From Teichococcus oryzae (GTDB lineage Bacteria; Pseudomonadota; Alphaproteobacteria; Acetobacterales; Acetobacteraceae): a DNA stretch of 64,000 nucleotides. Each line of letters opens with the position of its first letter. Within the stretch, counting starts at the first letter, position 1. Both the position numbers and the translations under genes were made by a program. Under the pieces are notes generated by a model, which saw only the letters and a program-made list of their open reading frames with translations, was not told the DNA's origin and searched no databases. Shown in pieces: positions 30,414 to 39,263 of the stretch. The stretch covers positions 310,001-374,000 of the forward strand of contig NZ_VUKA01000002.1 in assembly GCF_008386565.1 (NCBI RefSeq), given 5' to 3'.

Positions 30414-32216
30414 ATGAGCGTGAGCGTGAACGAAGACGAGGCAGGCCAGCGGCGAAGCCACCCCGAGGAGAATGACACTAGGGATCAGGATGTGCAGGGC
30501 GAGGGCCGGCAATGGAGCCGGGGCATCCCCGCCGGGGGCGACGTCGCGACCGACGCGCAATCGGCCGCCCACTCGCCCACCGGAGGGCCCGGCGTCCGCC
30601 ACTGGCAGGAGGCGACGATCACCGAGCCGGGGCTCGGCAACCGCGGCAGCGTGTTCTTCGCCGCCGTCGAGATGACCCGCATGCCGATGATCCTCACGGA
30701 CCCGAACCGGCATGACAACCCGGTGGTGTTCGCCAACCGCGCCTTCGAGGACCTGACCGGCTACCGCCAGGACGAGATCGTCGGCCGCAACTGCCGCTTC
30801 CTGCAGGGCGGCCAGACTGATCGGGACCAGGTCACGGCAATGCGGGAGGCCATTGCCGCCGAGCAGCCGGTCTCGGTCGAGATCCTGAACTACAAGCGCG
30901 ACGGCACGCCGTTCTGGAACGCGGTGTATATCGCCCCGGTCTATGACAGCGACGGGCGGCTGATCTACTTCTTCGCTTCGCAGCTCGACGTGTCGCGGCG
31001 CCGGGCTTCAGAGCAGTCGCTCCGGCAGGCGCAGAAGATGGAATCGATCGGCCAGCTGACGGCCGGGCTGGCGCATGATTTCAACAACCTGCTGCAATCC
31101 ATCTCCGGCAGCCTGGAGCTGCTGGGGCGCCGGATTCAGGACCCGCAATCCCTGCGCTACCTGGCGCGCGCCAGCGAGGCGGCCGATCGCGGCGCGAAGC
31201 TGACCAGGCAGCTCCTGGCCTTTGCCCGCAAGACCCGGCTGGACCCGCGCCCTTCCGACCTGAACCGGCTGATCAACGAGTTCGGCGACATGCTGGAAAG
31301 CTCGGCCGGCAGCCAGACGGAGCTGCGCTTCAACCTGAGGCGGCGGCTGCCGCCGGCGCAGCTCGACCCGACGCATCTGGAGATGGCGCTGCTGAACGTG
31401 GTCATCAATGCCCGCGATGCCATGCCGCAGGGCGGCACCGTGACCATCAGCACCGCCGTCGAGACGCTGCCCGACAACGGTCTGCCCGGCGGCCCCTATG
31501 TGGTGCTGTCGGTGACCGATACCGGCTGCGGCATGCCGCCGCATGTGCTGGAGCGCGCCACCGAGCCGTTCTTCACCACCAAGGACACCGGCAAGGGCAC
31601 CGGGCTGGGCCTCGCCATGGCTCAGGGCTTCGTGCAGCAATCCCTGGGCAGGCTCGAGATCCAGAGCGAGCCTGACCAGGGCACCACCATCCGCATGCTG
31701 TTCCCCGCGGCGGCGGAAGTGGCGGCCCCGCCACCCGCCGCCCCCATCGCCCTGCCGCCGGGCATCGAGCGCCGCGGCGCCTCGGAAACGGTGCTGGTGG
31801 TCGAGGATGGGGAGGATGTGTTGGCCCTGGCATGCGAGCATCTGGAGGATCTGGGCTACCGCGTCCTGCCGGCCCGCAACGCCGACGAGGCGCTGGCGAT
31901 CCTGGACCGCCTGGGCGCCGGCCAGATCGACCTGCTGTTCTCGGACATCCTGATGCCGGGCAGCATGAACGGCCTGGTTCTGGCGGAAAGCTTCCGCGAG
32001 CGGGCGCCAGGCGCGGCGATCCTGCTCACCACCGGCTACAACGAGGACCTGACGATGCAGGTGCCGCGTTCGCCCAGCATGGATGTGCTGGGCAAGCCGT
32101 ATCGCCGCTCGGAACTGGCGGACCGGGTCCGCGCGGCGCTGGATGGCCGCGGTCAGGTCCGCGGGCCGCGCGCCGCGGGAACCCGGCCGCCGACCGGCCC
32201 CGAACACCAGGGCTGA
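30414..32216 (+). CDS. LOV-domain hybrid sensor histidine kinase/response regulator
   Basis: About 600 residues. After a hydrophilic N-terminus comes a LOV domain (about 80-195) with the flavin-adduct motif GRNCRFLQG; Cys127 is the expected photoactive cysteine, and ILNYKRDGTPFWN and YFFASQLDVS are further LOV marks. Next are a dimerisation domain with phospho-acceptor His221 (AGLAHDFNNLL), an ATPase domain (NVVINARDAMP, DTGCGM, FFTTKDTGKGTGLGL), and a receiver with phospho-acceptor Asp511 (LLFSDILMPG). It should be a soluble blue-light sensor that signals through its own receiver. An ATG at 30297 is an alternative start. No output regulator gene is adjacent. Confidence 0.9.
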   Translation: MSVSVNEDEAGQRRSHPEENDTRDQDVQGEGRQWSRGIPAGGDVATDAQSAAHSPTGGPGVRHWQEATITEPGLGNRGSVFFAAVEMTRMPMILTDPNRHDNPVVFANRAFEDLTGYRQDEIVGRNCRFLQGGQTDRDQVTAMREAIAAEQPVSVEILNYKRDGTPFWNAVYIAPVYDSDGRLIYFFASQLDVSRRRASEQSLRQAQKMESIGQLTAGLAHDFNNLLQSISGSLELLGRRIQDPQSLRYLARASEAADRGAKLTRQLLAFARKTRLDPRPSDLNRLINEFGDMLESSAGSQTELRFNLRRRLPPAQLDPTHLEMALLNVVINARDAMPQGGTVTISTAVETLPDNGLPGGPYVVLSVTDTGCGMPPHVLERATEPFFTTKDTGKGTGLGLAMAQGFVQQSLGRLEIQSEPDQGTTIRMLFPAAAEVAAPPPAAPIALPPGIERRGASETVLVVEDGEDVLALACEHLEDLGYRVLPARNADEALAILDRLGAGQIDLLFSDILMPGSMNGLVLAESFRERAPGAAILLTTGYNEDLTMQVPRSPSMDVLGKPYRRSELADRVRAALDGRGQVRGPRAAGTRPPTGPEHQG

Positions 32217-32253
32217 GACGCCGCTCCGGCCACCGCGCAGCCGGATGCCGGGA

Positions 32254-33762
32254 TCACGGCCAGCACGCCCCGGCATCGAGCGGCAGCACCGGGCGCGGCA
32301 GCCTCCGCCATTCGAAGCGGCCGAGATCCGGCGAGGTCAGGCCGGGTGCGTCCACCTCGATGATCCGCCCAGGGCTGAAGAACTCGTCGAAGCCGGCGCG
32401 GAAATGGCCGCGCGACTTCACCACCACGCAACGCGCGGCGGCAATGTCGAGGCCCAGATGTTCCAGAAAGGCGGGATCGGCGCATTGCGTGCGGCGGCTG
32501 ACCACCACGACGGTGATGCCGCCCAGGCGCAGCGCTGCCGTTGGGCCCAGTTCCACCACCGAGCGGGCATAGGTGCCCCGCCGCCCGGTGACACGGCCAT
32601 CCGACAGTGCCAGCACCTCGGCTTCCGCCTGGAAGGGATGCGCGAAGCTGTCGCGGGGGGCGCGGTTGAAGCGGGCGGTGAAGCGGGCACCGGTGCCCAG
32701 CGCATGCGCTTCCTGCGCCAAAGCGGGGTCGTGGACCAGGCCGAACAGCGCGCCATCCACGCCGGCCTCATGAAAGGCGGCCAGGATGTGCATGGTGTTG
32801 CCGCCGCCCCCGCCGCCCGGATTATCGGCCACATCGGCGAAGCAGAGCGGCACTTCCGTGGTCAGGGCGCGCTGCACCGCCTCGGCCAGTGGCGTGAGCC
32901 TGGCCACGAAGCGGGCACGTTTGCCCCAGGCGTCATGCGCCAGTTCCTCCGCCAGATGCTCGCACGCATCGCGATCGGGGCCGGTGACGATGATGGCGAG
33001 GCCGTTGAACGGCGTGTCGCCATAGGCGAAGCCGCCCATCACCGACACATTCGCCACCTTTCGCGGCCCCAGCAGCCTCATGCGCTCCTGCCCGAACTCG
33101 ATCACCTCGGCATAAGGGCCCTTGGCCGTCAGCAGGCTGACCGTCGGCGGCACGATGGGCAGGCGGCGGAAGGCGCGGTGGAAGCGCTCCCCCTGCATCA
33201 GCCGGCGCAGCAGCCCGGCGCATTCGGCGCCACGCTCGCGCATGTCCACATGCGGGTTGGTGCGGTAGCCCACAAAGGCATCGCAGCCCGCCACCATGGC
33301 GTCCGAAACATTGGCGTGCAGGTCGTAGGAGCAGGCGAAGGGCACATCGCCCAGCACCTCCCGCACCAGGGATTGCAGCTCACCCTCGGGGTCGTCCCGC
33401 AGGGTGGTCAGGCCGGCGCCGTGCAGGGTGCAGTAAACACCCTCCACCGCGCCGCGCAGCGCCTCCAGCCCTTGCCGCCATCGCGCCATCATGGCGGCGA
33501 AATCCGCATCCTCGACCGGGCCGCTCGGCTCGGCGCAGGCCAGCAGGATCGGGCGCGGCTGCCAGGGGCCGGCCGCGTCCATGGCCTGCACGAAGCCCGG
33601 CATCTCGCCCAGGGTGCGGGACGCGGCGCCGCGCGCATCGGCCAGGATGGCATCGCCCTCCAGCCAGCAGCGGGCCCGGAAATCGGCCGCCGTGGCGGGC
33701 GGGGCGAAGCGGTTGCATTCGATGGAGAAGCCCAGCAGCGCGACGCGCGGCCCCCCCGTCAC
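32254..33762 (-). CDS. M81-family metallopeptidase (MlrC-like)
   Basis: 502 residues of the M81/MlrC family, named after the microcystin-degrading MlrC. Zinc-site segments are visible: SYDLHANVSDAMV, FVGYRTNPHVDMRERG and the C-terminal VADNPGGGGGGNTMHIL block. These enzymes hydrolyse amide bonds in small peptides or modified amino acids; the real substrate is unknown. The start is GTG, overlapping the upstream gene's TGA by four bases, so the frame further upstream is only a shadow. Convergent with the LOV kinase. Confidence 0.88.
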   Translation of the reverse strand: MTGGPRVALLGFSIECNRFAPPATAADFRARCWLEGDAILADARGAASRTLGEMPGFVQAMDAAGPWQPRPILLACAEPSGPVEDADFAAMMARWRQGLEALRGAVEGVYCTLHGAGLTTLRDDPEGELQSLVREVLGDVPFACSYDLHANVSDAMVAGCDAFVGYRTNPHVDMRERGAECAGLLRRLMQGERFHRAFRRLPIVPPTVSLLTAKGPYAEVIEFGQERMRLLGPRKVANVSVMGGFAYGDTPFNGLAIIVTGPDRDACEHLAEELAHDAWGKRARFVARLTPLAEAVQRALTTEVPLCFADVADNPGGGGGGNTMHILAAFHEAGVDGALFGLVHDPALAQEAHALGTGARFTARFNRAPRDSFAHPFQAEAEVLALSDGRVTGRRGTYARSVVELGPTAALRLGGITVVVVSRRTQCADPAFLEHLGLDIAAARCVVVKSRGHFRAGFDEFFSPGRIIEVDAPGLTSPDLGRFEWRRLPRPVLPLDAGACWP

Positions 33763-34883
33763 AGGCTCAGCCCCAGCAGTTCGGCATGGCGCCGGGTGGC
33801 CTTGAGGCCGCTGCCGGTCAGCACCACCACCGTGGTTTCGCCGCGGCCGATGGTGCCGGCCTCCAGCAGACGGCCAAAGGCCGCGGCGGCCTGGGCGCAG
33901 GTCGGCTCCACGTAAAGGCCGCGCCGGGCCAGGCCGCGCGTCGCCTCGATGATCTCCTCCTCCTCCAGCAGCACGGCGCCGCCGCCGCTGTCGCGAAGGG
34001 CGGCCAGGTTCTCGGGCAGGCGGATCGGCTGGGCGATGGCGGTGCCTTCGGCGATGGTGGGGCGCGGCGCGGCCTCCGGCAGGCCAAGGAAGGCGCGGGC
34101 AATCGGGCCGCAATGCGCCGGCTGCGCCGCGAACAGGCGCGGCAGCCGGTCGATCTCTCCCGCGCGCAGCAACTCTCCGAAGCCGAGGGCGCAGCCCAGC
34201 ACGTTGGAGCCGGCGCCGCAGGGGATGATGACGTTGTCCGGCGCGCGGAAGCCCAGATCCTCCCACAGCTCATAGGCCAGCGTCTTGGTGCCGTGCAGGA
34301 AGAACGGATGCCAGTTGTGGCTGGCGTAGAAGATGTCCCGCGCCTGGGCCAGGGCGGCATCGGCGCAATCCTGCCGGCTGCCGGGCACCAGCTCGATCTC
34401 GGCGCCCAGGGCGCGGGACTGCACCGTCTTGGCCGGGCTGGTGGAATCCGGCACCAGGATCCTGGCCCGCATCCCGCCGGCCGCCGCATAGGTGGCGATG
34501 GCCGCGCCGCCATTGCCCGAGGAATCCTCCAGCACATGGCGGACGCCCTGCGCCCGCAGCAGCGACAGCATCACCGAGGCGCCACGGTCCTTGAAGGAGC
34601 CGCTGGGCATGAACCATTCGCATTTGAAGCGCAGCGGCGCGCCGTTCCATTCACCCGGCAGCAGCGGCGTGCAGCCCTCGCCCAGGGTGATCGGCGCTTC
34701 CGGCCGGAAGGGCAGGGCGGCGGCATAGCGCCACAGGCTGCCCTTGGCGCGATCGATCTGGCCGCGCCCAAGGCCCGGCAGGTCGGTCAGCAGCAGGGGC
34801 TGGCCTTCCGGCCCGCACCAGCGCGGCTCATCCAGGGGAAAGGTGGCCCCGCTGCGGGGGTCGAGATAGGCGGGCTCTTGCAT
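33759..34883 (-). CDS. Threonine synthase-like PLP-dependent lyase
   Basis: 374-residue fold-type II PLP enzyme. It opens with a short Cys-containing segment (ATFPLDEPRWCGPEG), then LGEGCTPLLP, the Schiff-base Lys98 in PSGSFKDRGASVML, the phosphate-binding SSGNGGAAIATYAAAGG, and a C-terminal LTGSGLKAT. This matches threonine synthases, but such proteins next to peptidases often have other roles. It is translationally coupled to an M81 peptidase and divergent from an M20 peptidase, so a catabolic role on an unusual amino acid is as likely as threonine biosynthesis. Confidence 0.8.
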   Translation of the reverse strand: MQEPAYLDPRSGATFPLDEPRWCGPEGQPLLLTDLPGLGRGQIDRAKGSLWRYAAALPFRPEAPITLGEGCTPLLPGEWNGAPLRFKCEWFMPSGSFKDRGASVMLSLLRAQGVRHVLEDSSGNGGAAIATYAAAGGMRARILVPDSTSPAKTVQSRALGAEIELVPGSRQDCADAALAQARDIFYASHNWHPFFLHGTKTLAYELWEDLGFRAPDNVIIPCGAGSNVLGCALGFGELLRAGEIDRLPRLFAAQPAHCGPIARAFLGLPEAAPRPTIAEGTAIAQPIRLPENLAALRDSGGGAVLLEEEEIIEATRGLARRGLYVEPTCAQAAAAFGRLLEAGTIGRGETTVVVLTGSGLKATRRHAELLGLSL

Positions 34884-35011
34884 GGCCGAACCGTGGCCCG
34901 GCCGCGCCGCCAGGGCAAGCGCCGCTGGAGCAAGCACCGCTGGGGCAAGCATCGGCGAAGCCCGCTGGGCCACCTTGCTGCCGCGCTCGCGCTGCGGGAT
35001 AGATTCGCTCC

Positions 35012-36124
35012 ATGCCCGACACCGATGACGTTGCCCGACTCGCCGCCGAGCTGGTCCGCCTGGACAGCCGGTCCTTTGTTTCCAATCGCGCGGTTGCCGA
35101 CCGGATCGCCGCCGAGCTGGGCGGGTTCGAGGTCGAGCGGCTGGACTACACCGATCCCGCCGGCGTGGCGAAGCAGGTGATCGTGGCACATCGCGGCCCG
35201 TTGGGGGGTTCCCGGGGTGGCGTGGCGCTGTCCGGCCACATGGACACCGTGCCGGACACCGGCTGGACGGACGATCCCTTCTCCGGCCGGATCGATGCCG
35301 GGGGCGTGCTGCACGGTCTCGGCGCCACTGACATGAAGGGGCAGCTCGCCGCCTGCATCGTCGCGGCCCGGGGTCTGCCCGGCGACGTTCCGGCGACGCT
35401 GCTGATCACCACGGATGAGGAAACCACCAAGCAGGGCGCGAAGCTGATCGCCGAAGGCTCCGCCCTGGCCCGCCGTGCCGCGCCCCGCGCCATCATCGTG
35501 GCGGAGCCAACCGGGCTGGTGCCGGTGCGCGGCCACCGCGCCAACATCGACTTCATCGCGGTGGCCGAAGGGGTGCAGGCGCATTCCTCCCTGGGCACCG
35601 GGCGCAACGCCAACTGGGCGCTGGTTCCCTTTCTGCTGGAGATGAAGGCCCTGGCCGGGCGGCTGCGCGAGGACCCGGCGCTGCATGACGCCGCCTACGA
35701 CCCGGTGTTCAGCGACTTCAACCTGCTACTCGACAATCACGGGGCGGCGGTCAACGTGACGGTGCCGAAGGCCACGGCGCGCATCAAGTTCCGCTACAGC
35801 CGCAGCATCGACCCGACCCCGGTGGTGGAGGCCGTGCAGGCGGCGGCGGAGCGCGCCGGGCTGGCACTGACGGTGGCACGCCAGGGCCCGCCGCCGGAAA
35901 TGCCGCGGGACCATCCCGTGGTGCGCGCCGCCGAGGCGGCGACCGGCCATGCCGCCGAAACCCGGCCCTTCGGCACCGATGCCAGCGAGTTGCAGGCGCT
36001 CGCCCCCTGCCTGATCCTGGGACCGGGTTCCATCGCCACGGCGCACAGCCCGCGCGAAAGCGTGGCCGTGGCCGATCTGGCGGAGGGGGTGGCCCTGTTC
36101 CGCGGGCTGATGCAGGCGGCCTGA
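35012..36124 (+). CDS. M20-family metallopeptidase (ArgE/DapE-like)
   Basis: 370 residues with the two-zinc M20 signature: SGHMDTVPDTGWTDDPF, GATDMKGQLAACI, ITTDEETTKQGAK and the lid-domain EGVQAHSSLGTGRNAN. The catalytic Asp and Glu are present. The family removes acyl groups from amino acids (acetylornithine, succinyl-diaminopimelate) or cuts small peptides. It is divergent from the threonine-synthase-like/M81 pair with 128 bases between the starts, which suggests shared regulation and a joint pathway. Confidence 0.88.
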   Translation: MPDTDDVARLAAELVRLDSRSFVSNRAVADRIAAELGGFEVERLDYTDPAGVAKQVIVAHRGPLGGSRGGVALSGHMDTVPDTGWTDDPFSGRIDAGGVLHGLGATDMKGQLAACIVAARGLPGDVPATLLITTDEETTKQGAKLIAEGSALARRAAPRAIIVAEPTGLVPVRGHRANIDFIAVAEGVQAHSSLGTGRNANWALVPFLLEMKALAGRLREDPALHDAAYDPVFSDFNLLLDNHGAAVNVTVPKATARIKFRYSRSIDPTPVVEAVQAAAERAGLALTVARQGPPPEMPRDHPVVRAAEAATGHAAETRPFGTDASELQALAPCLILGPGSIATAHSPRESVAVADLAEGVALFRGLMQAA

Positions 36125-36193
36125 CCGCGCAACCCGATCCCCCGTCGGCGCGCTTCCCAGCCTGACACCGACATGACGGAGAAGGACCAGCGC

Positions 36194-37201
36194 ATGAAAG
36201 CCATCAAGCTGCGCGCCCCCGGCGGTCTCGATCATCTGGAGATGGTGGAGCTGCCCGATTGCGGCGATCCCGGCGCCGGGGAGATCCGCGTCCGGCTGCA
36301 TGCCAGCTCGCTGAACTACCACGACTACGCCGTCGCCAAGGGCGCCATCCCGACCGAGGATGGCCGCATCCCCATGTCCGACGGCGCCGGGATCGTGGAA
36401 GCGGTGGGCGAGGGCGTCTCGGACTTCGCGCCAGGCGACCGCGTGGTGTCCGGCTTCTTTCCCCACTGGCAGGACGGCCCCGCCGAGGTGGGCGATTTCA
36501 AGACCGTCCCCGGCGATGGCGTCGATGGCTATGCGCGGGAGGCGGTGATCCGTCCTGCCTCCTGGTTCACGCCGGTGCCGAGGCACTGGTCCCATGCCGA
36601 GGCGGCGACGCTGACCACCGCCGGCCTGACCGCCTGGCGCGCCCTGGTGGTGGATGGCGGGTTGCAGGCGGGCGATGTGGTGCTGGTGCTGGGCACGGGC
36701 GGCGTGTCGGTATTCGCGCTGCAATTCGCCCGCATGATGGGGGCGACCGTGGTCGCCACCTCCTCCTCCGACGCCAAGCTGGAGCGGATGCGCGCCCTCG
36801 GTGCCGCCCACACCATCAACTACAGATCGACGCCGGATTGGGGCCGCGCGGTGAAGGATTGGACCGGTGGCCGCGGCGCCGACCATGTGGTGGAGGTGGG
36901 CGGCCCCGGCACGCTGGACCAATCCATCCGCGCCGCGCGGATCGGCGGCCACATCGCCCTGATCGGCGTGCTGACCGGCCGCTCGGGGGAGGTGCCGACG
37001 GCGCTGCTGATGGCGCGGCAGCAGCGGTTGCAGGGCCTGATCGTCGGCAGCCACCGCCACCAGCGCGATATGATCCGCGCCATCGACGCCAGCGACATGC
37101 GGCCGATGATCGACCGCTCCTATCCGCTGGAGCGGATCGCCGATGCCTTCCGCCACCAGGAAGCCGGGGCGCATTTCGGCAAGATCGTCCTGGAGTTCTG
37201 A
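36194..37201 (+). CDS. NAD(P)-dependent MDR-family alcohol dehydrogenase/quinone oxidoreductase
   Basis: 335 residues of the medium-chain dehydrogenase/reductase family. The N-terminal GroES-like half has SSLNYHDYAVAKG and MSDGAGIVEAVGEGVSDFAPGDRV; the Rossmann half has VLVLGTGGVSVFALQFARMMGA. The usual catalytic-zinc Cys after the N-terminal strand is replaced by Asn (LNYHD), and no four-Cys structural zinc loop is seen, so it is more like zinc-free members. Substrate unknown. GGAGAAGGA about seven bases upstream favours this ATG over 36173. Confidence 0.88.
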   Translation: MKAIKLRAPGGLDHLEMVELPDCGDPGAGEIRVRLHASSLNYHDYAVAKGAIPTEDGRIPMSDGAGIVEAVGEGVSDFAPGDRVVSGFFPHWQDGPAEVGDFKTVPGDGVDGYAREAVIRPASWFTPVPRHWSHAEAATLTTAGLTAWRALVVDGGLQAGDVVLVLGTGGVSVFALQFARMMGATVVATSSSDAKLERMRALGAAHTINYRSTPDWGRAVKDWTGGRGADHVVEVGGPGTLDQSIRAARIGGHIALIGVLTGRSGEVPTALLMARQQRLQGLIVGSHRHQRDMIRAIDASDMRPMIDRSYPLERIADAFRHQEAGAHFGKIVLEF

Positions 37202-37257
37202 TTGGAACCGGGGCGCCGCCCGGCCGTTCTCCTTCCGACGGCAGAAGGAGAACCGCG

Positions 37258-37380
37258 ATGCCCGAGGAAAAGCCCCAGGACACCCAGCCGGACAAAAACC
37301 AGCCCGGCAAGCAGCCCGTGGATGAAAAGGCGCAGGAGGACGCGGCGAAGGAGCGCGAAAAGACCGGCGGCTACCAATAG
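37258..37380 (+). CDS. 40-residue hydrophilic, probably disordered protein
   Basis: A short gene preceded by a textbook AAGGAG seven bases before its ATG. The product is almost entirely Lys, Glu, Asp, Gln and Pro (it opens MPEEKPQDTQPDKNQP and ends EREKTGGYQ), with no hydrophobic core, so it should be unstructured. It begins 57 bases after the MDR gene and may be co-transcribed. I do not recognise a family; hydrophilic stress-type peptides have this composition. Confidence 0.65.
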   Translation: MPEEKPQDTQPDKNQPGKQPVDEKAQEDAAKEREKTGGYQ

Positions 37381-37560
37381 CCGCTGCGGGCAGGCGCCCC
37401 GGCCAGGCGGTGCCCGCCCGTTTCCGCATAGCCGGTTTCTGTCCCGCCCGGCATGATCCTGCAGCCGGCGCCCCGCCACCCGAAATCCGGCGGCTTCGTG
37501 TAACGATGCACCCTGGGCTGGCCGGCAACCGGCGGACAGGGCATAGAATGCCCCCGCATC

Positions 37561-38031
37561 ATGGCCGACACCCTGTTCCTCGACCTCCCCGACCTTGCCG
37601 CGACGGAGGCGCTGGCCGCCCGCGCCGCGCGCCTCGCGCGGCAGGGTGATGCCCTTCTGCTGGAAGGGCCGCTTGGGGCCGGCAAATCGGCCTTCTGCCG
37701 CGCCTTTCTGCGCGCCGCCAGCGGCGACCCGGCGCTGGAAGTGCCCTCGCCCTCCTTCACCCTGGTGCAGGGCTACGACCTGCCGCTGGGTCCGGCCTTT
37801 CATTTCGACCTGTACCGGCTTTCCGGCCCGGACGAGCTGGAGGAGTTGGGCTGGGAGGAAGCGCGCGACGGCATCGTGCTGGTGGAATGGCCCGACCGCC
37901 TGGGCTGGCTGGAGCCAGAGGGCGCGCTGCGCCTGCGCCTGATGCCGCAGGGCGAGCTGCGCCGCGCCGCGCTGTCCGGATGGGACGAGGCGCGGCGGCG
38001 GAGCCTGGCCGGACCGTCTTCGCGGGCCTAG
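37561..38031 (+). CDS. tsaE: tRNA threonylcarbamoyladenosine biosynthesis ATPase TsaE
   Basis: ATPase partner of TsaB/TsaD in making t6A at position 37 of ANN-decoding tRNAs. 156 residues with Walker A GPLGAGKS (36-43), the switch-like PSPSFTLVQGYD and the family marks HFDLYRLSGPDELEELGWEE and VLVEWPDRL. The C-terminal Arg-rich tail is short. No TsaB or TsaD gene lies nearby. A 180-base gap separates it from the small upstream gene. Confidence 0.94.
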   Translation: MADTLFLDLPDLAATEALAARAARLARQGDALLLEGPLGAGKSAFCRAFLRAASGDPALEVPSPSFTLVQGYDLPLGPAFHFDLYRLSGPDELEELGWEEARDGIVLVEWPDRLGWLEPEGALRLRLMPQGELRRAALSGWDEARRRSLAGPSSRA

Positions 38032-38140
38032 CGGCATCCCGGCCCGGCCGGACGCCGCATGGCTGCCGGCCATGGCCCGGAGCCTTGGTGAATCGCTCTA
38101 GCGCGCCAATGCCCTTTCCGCCACGGCGCTATGACCCGTC

Positions 38141-39199
38141 TCAACCCCTCACGGGGCAGCCATTGCGGCTGGCCCGGAACCGGGCCGAGGCGGCATAGGT
38201 TTCCCGGCGTGCCCGCATGATGCCTCCCAGTGGCCGGTGAGCCTCGATCCCGTGCCACGGGCTGAAGGACATGCCGTCATCGATCTCAAGCGCCCTGGCC
38301 TCGTCCCAGGCGGTCTGCGGCGCCACCACGAGCCGTGCCACGGTGCGGTAGGGGCTTTCCTCCTCCGGCCAGGGGATGGAGGCGTCCTCCACCGGCATGG
38401 TCTTGGTGTTGGTCAGCAACTGGGCGCGCAGTTCCCATTCTCCGCCCCGGCTGGCGAAATGGGCGTTCATCGCCTCGCGCAGGGCGTCGGGGCGGCCATG
38501 GGTGTCCACCGCTTGGTCCTTCAGCGCGATGAGCGCAGGTGAAACCGGCACCAGGGACAGCTTGGCCACATGATCGCCGAAGCGGAGCGGCACCTGGGTC
38601 CAGAAGGTCTCGCCCAGGATGTGGGTGGAGGGATGGCCACCCATCGCCTTCAGCGCGGCGCTTTCGCCACCCACCGCCTCCACCACCTTCTCGGCGCCGC
38701 GCAGCACGGCGGAGGCAACCTTCTTCAGACCCTGCGGGGTGTCTGTGGTCTTGGCGAGCAACTTCAGGCCGCCAATAAAGGCCTTGGGGTCCGGCACCGC
38801 GAAGGCGGGGGCGTTGACCATCACGAAATCCTGGCTGCGCTCGGCTTCCGAGCCGGGCAGGCGGTCCCCCTCCACCTCCAGCACCTTGATGGCGACGCCG
38901 CGCGGCACGGTGATGCTGTCATCCAGCACGTCGCCAGGATTGGTGGAGAAGCGCAGCACCACTGGATGCGTCCCGGCCTTGCTGAACAGGCCCTGGGCCA
39001 GTTCAGGCGGCAGGCTTCCGGAAACGCGCAATTCGCCCCTCAGCAGGCCGTGGCTCTTGGCATGCACCGAGCGCACGGCATGACCGTAATCCTTGAAGGT
39101 GGTTTCGCTGATCTGGCGCAGGGCGGTGTTCAGCCTGGCCAGCGTTTCCGCCTCGTCCGGGGCAGGGCTTTCCAGGCGGGGATCGTAGCGGACGGGCAT
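38141..39199 (-). CDS. Catalase-family protein
   Basis: 352 residues, shorter than classical catalases (about 480 or more). It keeps the catalytic His region VHAKSHGLLRGELRV and FSTNPGDVLDDSITVPRGVAIKVL, which aligns with the distal heme pocket of the SrpA/catalase-related peroxidase clade. The segment AFAVPDPKAFIGGLKLLAK is also typical. Heme-dependent peroxide or organic peroxide removal is likely; classical catalase activity cannot be assumed. No signal peptide is seen. GGAGAA precedes the ATG. It lies downstream of hemE on the same strand, 64 bases apart. Confidence 0.82.
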   Translation of the reverse strand: MPVRYDPRLESPAPDEAETLARLNTALRQISETTFKDYGHAVRSVHAKSHGLLRGELRVSGSLPPELAQGLFSKAGTHPVVLRFSTNPGDVLDDSITVPRGVAIKVLEVEGDRLPGSEAERSQDFVMVNAPAFAVPDPKAFIGGLKLLAKTTDTPQGLKKVASAVLRGAEKVVEAVGGESAALKAMGGHPSTHILGETFWTQVPLRFGDHVAKLSLVPVSPALIALKDQAVDTHGRPDALREAMNAHFASRGGEWELRAQLLTNTKTMPVEDASIPWPEEESPYRTVARLVVAPQTAWDEARALEIDDGMSFSPWHGIEAHRPLGGIMRARRETYAASARFRASRNGCPVRG

Positions 39200-39263
39200 G
39201 GCCAAGGTTCTCCGGGATGGGGGGCCTCCATGAAACACCCCTCCACCGCCGGTGTTGCCCTGG

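Noticed and set aside
33763-34266. N-terminal extension of the M81 peptidase
   Set aside because: It overlaps the end of the threonine-synthase-like gene in another frame and has no M81 similarity. A GTG at the TGA overlap gives the normal start.
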